From Acidobacteriota bacterium (GTDB lineage Bacteria; Acidobacteriota; Polarisedimenticolia; Gp22-AA2): a stretch of 12,978 nucleotides of DNA. Position numbers and translations under genes: made by a program. The stretch is from contig JAPUIN010000181.1 of assembly GCA_027297005.1 (NCBI GenBank), positions 1 through 12,978 on the forward strand, in the 5' to 3' direction. Positions 6,863-12,978 of this stretch are shown in pieces. Within the stretch, counting starts at the first letter, position 1. Each line of letters starts with the position of its first letter. The notes under the pieces were generated by a model. That model had not been told where the DNA came from, ran no database searches, and saw only the letters and a program-made list of their open reading frames with translations.

Positions 6863-7080
6863 CTCGACCCCGGGTCCTCGTGTCGGCCCCGAACTGCAGA
6901 CCGTGCAGTAGGTTACTCGATACCGGGCAGAAGATCGGGCCGGGGGCCCTCGAAGTCAAATGAGAAGGTGATTTCCCGGGCGGATAACAGAATTGAGATC
7001 AGGACGATGGGGGAGAACGAGCCCGCCGGGCAAGAGATCCTCATTGCGCCCGGCGGGCCGTGCGGCGGTCCGGTGATGGT
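6863..7080 (-). promoter_or_regulatory. Gap between phosphatase end and glycosyltransferase start
   Basis: This 218-bp stretch holds the terminator hairpin of the phosphatase gene at 7021-7058. It should also hold the promoter of the glycosyltransferase/beta-barrel pair somewhere in 6863-7010. No convincing promoter hexamers and no small gene were seen. Confidence 0.35.
7021..7058 (-). terminator. Hairpin terminator of the GAF/SpoIIE phosphatase gene
   Basis: Perfect 11-bp arms, GCCCGCCGGGC (7021-7031) and GCCCGGCGGGC (7048-7058), surround a 16-base loop that can itself pair in part. The hairpin begins 22 bp past the phosphatase stop. On the minus strand it is followed by TCGTTCTC rather than a clean T-run, so it is either a weak intrinsic terminator or an mRNA 3' stabiliser. 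Confidence 0.6.
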
Positions 7081-8919
7081 TCAGCGGGTGACCTTCAACG
7101 CCACGACCGTCCGATCGTCTTGTGGCGCGCCCTCCCCGTTGATGTGCAGGTCGGTGGCGCGCAGGATCTCGGAGGCGATCTCGGCGGCGGGCCGGCCCGC
7201 CGTCTCCCTCAGGATCCTCTCCAGATGCTCCGCGCCGAACTGGCGATCCTGGTGGTCGACGGATTCGTGGATCCCGTCCGAGCAGAAGACGACGACGTCC
7301 CCCTCATGCAGCTGGATCACCTGCTGCTCGTAGCGGCTGTCGGGGAGGAGACCGAGCGGGGAGCCGCCGACCGGGATCTCCGAGACGACGCCGTCGCGCA
7401 CCAGCCGCGGCGTGGGGAACCCGGCCGAGCCGAGCGTCAGCGTCCGGCTCCAGGCGTCGTAGACGCCGAATGCCATGGCGAGGAACCGGTTGTCGAGCCG
7501 CAGCTGGTACAGGGAGTCGTTCATCCGCTCGAGCATCGTCGCCGGCTCGCTCTTGTCCTGGACGACGGACCCGCGCAGCAACCCGATCGCCAGCGAGCCG
7601 TAAAGCGCCGCAGCGGTCGCCTTGCCGGCCACGTCGCCGATGGCGACGGCCAGCTTTCCGTCTCCGTACGGCAGGAAGTCGTAGATGTCCCCCCCGAGCT
7701 GCAGCGCCGGGGCGTAAGCGAACCCGACGTCGAGCCCGGGTGTGGTGGGAGCGTGGTCGGGGAGCAGTCGCTTCTGGATCTTACGTGCCGTCGACAGGTC
7801 GTCGGCGAGCTTCTGCTCTCCCTCTTGCACCTTCCCGTACAGCCGCGCGTTTTCGAGGGCGATGGCGATGTAGGTGGAAAGTGTGGCGAGGGTCTGTTCG
7901 TGCTGCTCGGTGAAGGCGTTGTACTCGACGCTATAGACATCCAGAACCCCGATCAGCTGATCCTTGAAGATGAGTGGGACGACCAGCTCGGATTTCACGT
8001 CGCATGCAGGCCCGCACTGGATGTAGCGCGGGTCGAGATGCACGTTCGGCACACGGATCGGCTGGCGCAGCGCCGCCACCGTTCCGACGATCCCCTGGCC
8101 GAGCGCGATGCCGCCCTTCTCGATAAAGCGCTCGTCGAAGCGCAGCGAATAGGTGTGCTCCAGAAGCTGCGCCTCCTCGTTCCACATCATCACCGAAAAC
8201 ATCTGGTAGTTGATCAGACGCTTGACCATCTGGGCGACCCGGCCCAAAAGCTCCTCGCGATCGAGCAGCGAGGTCAACTCGCGGCTGACCTCGTGCATCA
8301 GCGAGAAGGTACGTGCCTGCTCGCGCAGACTCTCGTAGAGGCGGGCGTTTTCGATGGCGCTGGCGAGGTGCCCGGCGAGGAAGGTCAGCAGTCGCTGGTG
8401 CCCTTCGGTGAAATGCCCGGGCTCGCGGTGATAGACGTCGAGCACGCCGATCGTCCGGTTCTTCACGATCAGAGGGATCGCCAGCTCGGCGCGGGCCCCC
8501 TCCACAGAGTTGATGTAGCGCGGATCGATCTTCACGTCGTTCACGCGGACGGGCTGCTGGGTCCGGACGGCCGTGCCGACGATCCCCTGTCCGAGGCCAA
8601 AGCGCCAGTGCTCCTGAACCTCCGGGCGGAACCCGACCGCGTACCGCGTGCGCAGCTCCTGCCCGAGCGGATCGAGCAGCAGCACGCCGAAGGCGTGATA
8701 GTCGATGAACGGTTTCAGCCCCTCGGCGACCTTCCGGAGGATGCCGTCAAGCTCCAGCGTCGATTTGAGCTGTTCCGACAGCTCGAAGAGACACCGTAAC
8801 GCCTCGGTATCGGTGCCGGTGTCGGGCATGGGGGGGAAGGGGACCGGGATCGTCTCCGCGACGACGGGTGTCACACCCTCCCCCTCCTCGTTTATTGTCC
8901 GGTGGGTGAGATCATTCAT
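7081..8919 (-). CDS. Two-GAF SpoIIE/RsbU-type PP2C serine phosphatase
   Basis: 612 residues. The ATG at 8919 is chosen over longer readings because GGAGG stands 6 bp upstream. After a disordered N-terminus there are two related GAF domains (about 45-195 and 215-360); both contain GQGIVGT, a xDPRYI segment, VPLI/IPLI and IGVLDVY. A helical linker (SLREQARTF, later AARKIQKRLLP-like) leads to the PP2C domain (about 395-612). Metal-binding elements are present: GGDIYD (Asp411), IGDVAGKA (Asp429), CSDGIHES (Asp548) and DDRTVV (601-602). The usual NAGH motif reads SAGF. Such proteins dephosphorylate anti-anti-sigma or similar partners when ligand binding or redox acts on the GAF domains. No membrane helix is seen, so it is likely cytoplasmic. 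No anti-anti-sigma gene is in the window. It follows the PLP enzyme by 31 bp. Confidence 0.92.
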   Translation of the reverse strand: MNDLTHRTINEEGEGVTPVVAETIPVPFPPMPDTGTDTEALRCLFELSEQLKSTLELDGILRKVAEGLKPFIDYHAFGVLLLDPLGQELRTRYAVGFRPEVQEHWRFGLGQGIVGTAVRTQQPVRVNDVKIDPRYINSVEGARAELAIPLIVKNRTIGVLDVYHREPGHFTEGHQRLLTFLAGHLASAIENARLYESLREQARTFSLMHEVSRELTSLLDREELLGRVAQMVKRLINYQMFSVMMWNEEAQLLEHTYSLRFDERFIEKGGIALGQGIVGTVAALRQPIRVPNVHLDPRYIQCGPACDVKSELVVPLIFKDQLIGVLDVYSVEYNAFTEQHEQTLATLSTYIAIALENARLYGKVQEGEQKLADDLSTARKIQKRLLPDHAPTTPGLDVGFAYAPALQLGGDIYDFLPYGDGKLAVAIGDVAGKATAAALYGSLAIGLLRGSVVQDKSEPATMLERMNDSLYQLRLDNRFLAMAFGVYDAWSRTLTLGSAGFPTPRLVRDGVVSEIPVGGSPLGLLPDSRYEQQVIQLHEGDVVVFCSDGIHESVDHQDRQFGAEHLERILRETAGRPAAEIASEILRATDLHINGEGAPQDDRTVVALKVTR

Positions 8920-8950
8920 GATGAACCTCCGGGGATGACCGGTTTCCGTA

Positions 8951-10198
8951 TCAGTGCATACCGGCGGACGGCCCCCCTGGGGGCCGCGCGTCCGATGTCG
9001 CTCTTCCTTCCCTCTTTGATGCTCCGGAACGCCGCGAGGTTGCAACTCCCAGGGCATTTTCGAAGTCGGCCAGCAGATCGTCGGTCGATTCGATCCCGAC
9101 CGAGACGCGAATCAGGCCATCGGTGATCCCGAGACGCTTGCGTTCCTCGGAATCAACCCCCGCGTGCGAGGTCGTGGCCGGCCGCGTGACGAGCGACTCG
9201 GGGCCTCCCAGGCTCGGCGCCGACACGGGGATGGTCACCGCCTCCATGAAGCGCTCGGCGGCCTCCACACCCCCCTCGATCTCGAAGCTCAGCATGCCGC
9301 TGAATCCGTCGAACAGCTCGCGGGCGCGCCGATGGTGCGGATGGGACTCGAGCCCCGGGTAATTGACCCGTCTCACCGCGGGTGATTTCTCCAGTTGACG
9401 TGCGATCTCGAGGGCGCTCGTGCCCTGCTGACGGATGCGCAGGGCGAGCGTCTTCAGGCCGCGCTGCAGCAGGAAGCAGGCGTGCGGATCGAGAGAGCCT
9501 CCGAGATGGTTCAGCTTGTGGCGAATCGACGTGATCAACGCGGCGCGCCCGATGACGGCGCCGGCGACGATGTCGGTATGGCCGTTCAGGTACTTCGTGG
9601 CGCTGTGCAGCGACAGGTCGAACCCGTGCTCCGCCGGGCGAAAGTTGACGGGGCTCGGGAAGGTGTTGTCGATCAGCGACACCAGCCCGTGCTCTTTTGC
9701 GAACCGGACGACCTCTTTAAGGTCGGCGACCTGGAGGAGGGGATTGGACATCGATTCGACATAGAACGCCTTCGTGTTCGGCCGCAGCTTTCCCTTCCAT
9801 GTTGACGGATCGGTCGCGTCGACGAAGTCATAGGCGATCCCGAAACGGCCCAGCTCCTGGCCAACGAAGGTGAGGGTGCCGCCGTACAGCGAGTTCTGCG
9901 CGAGCAGGTGGTCGCCGGCAGATAGGACCGTGAGCAGCGAGGTGGTGATGGCGGCCATCCCGCTCGAGGTCACGAGGGCATCCTCGGCGTTCTCGAGACT
10001 GGCCAGCTTCTGGTGCAGCGCCAGATGGTTCGGCGTGTTGTTGAGGCGGATATAGCGCAGGTCGTTATAATCGCTCTCGCCACCATATTCGAACATCGCC
10101 GTCTGGAAGATCGGCAGGGTCACCGCGCCCTGAAAGCGCGGCCTCGGCTCGCCGGCGTGGATCAGCTTCGTTTCAATCGCGCTCTTTCGGTCGGTCAT
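8951..10198 (-). CDS. Cys/Met-metabolism PLP enzyme (trans-sulfuration family)
   Basis: 415 residues, fold-type I, COG0626-like. The PLP lysine is Lys202 in SLHSATKYLNGHTD. Asp177 (DNTFPSP) faces the pyridine nitrogen, Tyr105 (SLYGGT) stacks on the ring, and Tyr49/Arg51 (YIRLNNTPNH) match the phosphate-binding Y-x-R given by the neighbour subunit. The glycine after LYG replaces the cysteine of true methionine gamma-lyases, so cystathionine gamma-synthase/lyase or O-acylhomoserine sulfhydrylase chemistry is as likely; substrate cannot be settled. The last 30 or so residues form a polar tail beyond the domain. The start has GGGGAGGGG 6 bp upstream. The gene diverges from a MocR regulator that may control it, and it is followed closely by the phosphatase. 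Confidence 0.9.
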   Translation of the reverse strand: MTDRKSAIETKLIHAGEPRPRFQGAVTLPIFQTAMFEYGGESDYNDLRYIRLNNTPNHLALHQKLASLENAEDALVTSSGMAAITTSLLTVLSAGDHLLAQNSLYGGTLTFVGQELGRFGIAYDFVDATDPSTWKGKLRPNTKAFYVESMSNPLLQVADLKEVVRFAKEHGLVSLIDNTFPSPVNFRPAEHGFDLSLHSATKYLNGHTDIVAGAVIGRAALITSIRHKLNHLGGSLDPHACFLLQRGLKTLALRIRQQGTSALEIARQLEKSPAVRRVNYPGLESHPHHRRARELFDGFSGMLSFEIEGGVEAAERFMEAVTIPVSAPSLGGPESLVTRPATTSHAGVDSEERKRLGITDGLIRVSVGIESTDDLLADFENALGVATSRRSGASKREGRATSDARPPGGPSAGMH

Positions 10199-10428
10199 GG
10201 TCGGCCCCTCCCCACCCGGGTGAATTGTCCAGTATCAGCGTAAATTGTCTCGCTTTATGTCATATATTGTTATACTATACGGATGTCGAGTGCTGGTCAA
10301 CCGATTTCTCACCTATTTCGTCCGTATGGACGCAGTGGTTCCTGGAAGGAGGCAGGGATTTTCGTTGCCCGTGGGTGATTCTACTAGGTAATTGTTCTAT
10401 ATTGTATCGCATGCAGGGAGTGACAGCG
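10199..10428. promoter_or_regulatory. Divergent operator/promoter region with five ATTGT boxes
   Basis: This 230-bp gap is much richer in A+T than the genes on either side. ATTGT occurs at 10224, 10244, 10266, 10391 and 10401 on the plus strand. The first two lie in AATTGTC copies exactly 20 bp apart, the third follows after 22 bp, and the last two are 10 bp apart, so most face the same side of the helix. Direct repeats in phase are what MocR regulators such as GabR and PdxR are known to bind. TATATT at 10398-10403 is a possible -10 for the regulator, overlapped by the last two boxes, which would suit autoregulation. AT-rich TATA-like sequence at 10270-10280 may serve the PLP gene. AGGGAG at 10415-10420 is the regulator's ribosome site. 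Confidence 0.55.
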
Positions 10429-11907
10429 ATGGGGATCGAGATCCAGTTGCAGGAGAATGACGGCCGGGCGATCTACCGGCAGATCTCCGACCAGATCCGG
10501 TCCGGGATCCGGGAGGGGAGCCTGCGCCCGGGGGAGCGACTGCCGACCGTGCGCGATCTCGCCGATCGGCTCGACGTGACACGACTGACAGTCCATAAGG
10601 CGTTCCGCGATCTGCAGTCGGGGGGATGGCTGGAGGCGACCGTCGGGCGCGGCACCTTCGTGCGCGGCCCGCTCCCGGCCGCGGGGGGGGCCGCCGCGGC
10701 ACCGCGGGGGATGACCGCCGACAGCGTCATGGCCGACATCCTGCAGTACGGCGCCGATCCGCGGATGAAGAACCTGGCCCACTCCGAGCCGGATCCGGCG
10801 CTCATTCCCGCGGAGGCGTTCTGGGACTGTCTGGATGCGTTGCGCAAGGATGGAACGGCCCACCTTCAGTACGTCTCGTCGCAGGGGGACGCCGACCTGA
10901 GGGAGCAGCTCGCGCGTATGGTCGGGGGGCGCGGGATCGAGACGACGGCCGGTGACATCGTCGTGACGTCGGGGGTCACCCAGGGGTTGAGCCTCGTGGG
11001 CCAGGCGCTGGCCCGCCCGGGGGACCGCGTGGTCGTGGAGCAACCGACCTACCTCGGTCTCCTGCATATCCTCGAAGCGCAAGGGCTACGGCCGATCGGG
11101 GTCCCGCTCGACGGACAGGGGCCCCGCCTGGACATTCTCGAGCGGATCATCGTGCAGGACCGCCCGCGCTTCTTCTACACCATCGCCACGTTCCACAACC
11201 CGACTGGCCAGTCGATGTCGAAGGGGAGAAGGCGCGACCTGATGGCCCTGGCGGAACGCCACGGGCTGATGCTGGTCGAGGACGACATTTATCATCATCT
11301 CGCCTACGATCGCCCCGCCCCTGCGACATTGAAGAGCCTGGATCGCAAGGGACTGGTGATTTATCTCGACGGTGTCTCCAAGGCGATCCTGCCGGGCGTG
11401 CGCGCGGGATACATCGTCGTCGCGCGTCCGCTGATCGATCGGATTCTCTCGCTGCGCCGGGCCGCCGACCTGTGCGGGCCGCTCGTGATCCAGCGCGCGC
11501 TGGCCCTCTTCCTGCGCCGCGGCCTGATGGCATCCCACATGAAGCGGGTCCTGCCGCGCTACAAGAAGCGCCGCGATGCTCTGCTCGCCGCGCTTCGCAG
11601 TTCCATGCCGGAGGGGGTCAACTGGACCGAGCCGGAGGGGGGGTTCTGCTGCTGGCTGACCCTGCCGGGCCGCGACGCGTTCCGCGATTTACACGGCGCG
11701 GCGCTTGAGCGCGGCCTGATCGTCGCGCCAGGAGAGGTCTTCCTCGTCGAGCCTGACGCCGGGGCGCACATCAGGCTCTGCTTCGGCAATCAGACCGAGG
11801 AGACGATCCGGGAAGCGGTGAGGGTCCTGGCGGATCTGATCCGGGAGAGGATGAACGGCCGGTCGGCCCAGCGCCATGCCGTGCCGGACCGCGCTCCACT
11901 GGTCTGA
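10429..11907 (+). CDS. MocR-type regulator (GntR winged helix fused to class I aminotransferase)
   Basis: 492 residues from the ATG at 10429, chosen because AGGGAG lies 8 bp upstream and the GntR domain starts at once; longer readings run into AT-rich operator DNA. The N-terminal GntR winged helix (about 10-80) has YRQISDQIRSGIREGSLRPG, LPTVRDLADRLDVTRLTV and GRGTFV. A Pro/Ala linker (81-95) joins the fold-type I aminotransferase domain. There HNPTG (256-260), DDIYHH (285-290) and the PLP lysine Lys318 in VSKAILPGVRAGY are intact, as is the C-terminal substrate-binding arginine in HIRLCFGN. Such proteins sense PLP plus an amino compound and act mainly as regulators. Divergence from the trans-sulfuration enzyme points to that gene as target. 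A small TGAGAG/CTCTCA hairpin overlaps the stop but has no T-run. Confidence 0.93.
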   Translation: MGIEIQLQENDGRAIYRQISDQIRSGIREGSLRPGERLPTVRDLADRLDVTRLTVHKAFRDLQSGGWLEATVGRGTFVRGPLPAAGGAAAAPRGMTADSVMADILQYGADPRMKNLAHSEPDPALIPAEAFWDCLDALRKDGTAHLQYVSSQGDADLREQLARMVGGRGIETTAGDIVVTSGVTQGLSLVGQALARPGDRVVVEQPTYLGLLHILEAQGLRPIGVPLDGQGPRLDILERIIVQDRPRFFYTIATFHNPTGQSMSKGRRRDLMALAERHGLMLVEDDIYHHLAYDRPAPATLKSLDRKGLVIYLDGVSKAILPGVRAGYIVVARPLIDRILSLRRAADLCGPLVIQRALALFLRRGLMASHMKRVLPRYKKRRDALLAALRSSMPEGVNWTEPEGGFCCWLTLPGRDAFRDLHGAALERGLIVAPGEVFLVEPDAGAHIRLCFGNQTEETIREAVRVLADLIRERMNGRSAQRHAVPDRAPLV

Positions 11908-11919
11908 GAGCCGAAACTC

Positions 11920-12171
11920 TCAATCTCGCTCGGCCTCGGCAGATCCTTTCGACACCGCCTGCTCGAATCCCTTCATTGACCGGAGCAGCGCCAGATCATC
12001 ATCCTTCCGGGCGCTCGCGGCCAGCTTCGGGTTCGCCGCCACGGCATCCGCGAGCGCGGCGAGCGCCTCCTTCATTTTCCCGTTGCTCATGCGGATCACC
12101 GCCAGATCGTAGAGCACCTACGGCAGCAGGTCGGAGCGCGCGCGCCGCGCCACACCGGCCGTCTGCTCCAT
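11920..12171 (-). pseudogene. Broken TPR-like gene remnant with in-frame stop
   Basis: On the minus strand, 11920-12117 encodes about 65 residues (LYDLAVIRMSNGKMKEALAA, then AVAANPKLAASARKDDDL) that read like the last tetratricopeptide repeat and C-terminus of a larger protein. The same frame continues upstream as MEQTAGVARRARSDLLP but is cut by a TAG at 12118-12120. Farther upstream the frame turns into low-complexity Ser/Pro-rich sequence without domain character. This fits decay after loss of the 5' part. A short functional protein starting at the GTG at 12117 is possible but lacks a ribosome site. Confidence 0.45.
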
Positions 12172-12623
12172 GATCGGCAGCGGCGATGCTGAAGGTGGCG
12201 ACGGGAGGGACGGTGATGCTTCGCGGGCTCGCGCCGCCGGCCCGCTCGCCCGTGGTGTAATGTGCGATCCCCGTTGCGGGTATAAAAACAAAAATACAAA
12301 CGACCGCGGGGCGCAAACCCATCCGGCCGGGACGCATTTGAGCTGCTCTCATCGGATTAGTAACGATACGGTCGCTGCCTTTTACTTCTTACTTGTGTAC
12401 GACATCAGTGTGAAAAGCGTCAACGGTCGGAGAGGGAGGAACGGGCCGCCCGCTGAATCGAGCGGGCCATCACCCCTCCCGGAATCGCCTGCCGGGCGTG
12501 CGTGACGGACGAGCCCGCTCGGTGGAGCGGCATTCAGGCGCGCCGGTCCCTATATTGAGCCGCGTGGACCCCGGGCGAATGAGGTGCATCCTCGGAGCGC
12601 TGTGGGGTACGGATGGAGGCAGG
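12172..12623. other. Non-coding region before the coiled-coil gene
   Basis: No credible gene was found in about 450 bp. Two AT-rich patches interrupt the GC-rich background, one around 12279-12305 (GTATAAAAACAAAAATAC) and one around 12356-12420. A hairpin at 12448-12467 has 7-bp arms (GCCCGCT/AGCGGGC) and may be extended by GGGAGG near 12433 pairing with CCTCCC near 12475. TATATT at 12551-12556 could be a -10 for the next gene, but no matching -35 is seen. Open frames here have atypical composition. Confidence 0.4.
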
Positions 12624-12978
12624 ATGCAACGGATTGCGGGGAGCCTCGTCATGATCGGATCGCTCCTCCTGGCGGGCCCCTTGGGTGGATCAGGAGCTGC
12701 CGATGCTCTGGCGGCGGAGGCGGAGAGCGATAGCGAAGAGATGCAGCGGCGCATGGGTGAGCTCGAGAGGATGATCGCGGCGCTGAAGGCCGAAATCGAG
12801 CAACTACGGGTCGTGCTCGGAGGGGATCGGGGCGCCGCGCCGTCCACCTCCGCGCTGATGGCCCTGGAAAGAAAGGTCGAAGCGCTCACGCTGGAGATCC
12901 TGCGGCTCAAAGCCGAGAGGATCCGGGTCCCCGTGCCCGTTGAACCGATCAACGGGTTCGCGCCGGCCGCGTCGAAGG
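12624..12978 (+). CDS. Secreted coiled-coil protein, possible outer-membrane porin (partial, runs off the end)
   Basis: The first 118 codons are present; the gene continues past the window. The ATG at 12624 has GGAGG 4 bp upstream and opens a signal peptide (MQRIAGSLVMIGSLLLAGPLG, cleavage probably near ADA or LAA). An in-frame ATG at 12579 would only add residues before this. Two heptad-like coiled-coil stretches follow (EEMQRRMGELERMIAALKAE, about 38-66, and LERKVEALTLEILRLKAE, about 80-97), then the text EPINGFAPAASK. A signal peptide, short coiled coil and GPAASK-like phrase before a barrel occur in some porin-like outer-membrane proteins, which is why a porin is suggested. The barrel lies outside the window, so this is a tentative call. 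Confidence 0.6.
   Translation, partial: MQRIAGSLVMIGSLLLAGPLGGSGAADALAAEAESDSEEMQRRMGELERMIAALKAEIEQLRVVLGGDRGAAPSTSALMALERKVEALTLEILRLKAERIRVPVPVEPINGFAPAASK

Noticed and set aside
7060..8799. Plus-strand 579-codon open frame opposite the phosphatase
   Set aside because: High GC keeps antisense frames open; the product has no recognisable motifs while the minus strand encodes complete GAF and PP2C domains.
10225..10428. 68-residue N-terminal extension of the MocR regulator
   Set aside because: The extension translates AT-rich operator DNA and has no family counterpart; a good ribosome site precedes 10429.
12170..12505. 111-codon plus-strand open frame
   Set aside because: It spans AT-rich patches and a hairpin, shows no domain or ribosome site, and its composition changes along its length.
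12470..12952. Minus-strand 160-codon open frame at the window end
   Set aside because: It is a serine-rich antisense shadow of the coiled-coil gene, which has a signal peptide and ribosome site on the plus strand.

Overview
The window is GC-rich DNA from a diderm bacterium. Several products look made for the cell envelope: signal peptides, two predicted outer-membrane proteins and a glycosyltransferase. The mix of an ECF sigma operon with a DUF4097 protein, SYLF, PilZ and a GAF/SpoIIE phosphatase would fit an Acidobacteriota-like or other environmental high-GC lineage, but no rRNA or marker gene is present, so this is inference. There are no tRNA or rRNA genes, CRISPR arrays, transposase genes or phage genes. 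It reads as an ordinary chromosomal segment made of several short transcription units.

Layout. (1) 57-620, minus: secreted SYLF-domain protein, divergent from (2) 808-2426, plus: a PilZ protein followed closely by a membrane-anchored SGNH hydrolase, closed by a perfect 16-bp palindrome that begins at its stop codon. (3) 2630-4779, plus: an ECF sigma factor, a transmembrane zinc-finger anti-sigma factor and a secreted DUF4097 protein, ending at a clear intrinsic terminator. This is a complete sigma/anti-sigma regulatory cassette with a surface protein as probable output. (4) 4866-6862, minus: a membrane family-2 glycosyltransferase whose stop overlaps the GTG start of a predicted outer-membrane beta-barrel, an arrangement resembling yaiP-yaiO of E. 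coli. (5) 7081-10198, minus: a trans-sulfuration-family PLP enzyme followed 31 bp later by a two-GAF SpoIIE/RsbU-type phosphatase with a hairpin after its stop. (6) 10429-11907, plus: a MocR/GntR-aminotransferase regulator, divergent from the PLP enzyme. The 230-bp AT-rich gap between them carries five ATTGT boxes, some spaced by whole helical turns. (7) 11920-12171, minus: a remnant of a TPR-like gene with an in-frame stop, then about 450 bp of non-coding DNA. (8) 12624 to the window end, plus: the start of a secreted coiled-coil protein, perhaps a porin.

The best candidates for less-described biology are the MocR/PLP enzyme/phosphatase unit with its operator array, and the sigma/anti-sigma/DUF4097 operon with a hairpin in the sigma/anti-sigma gap. 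Neither is obviously a new system. All functions are read from motifs by eye.
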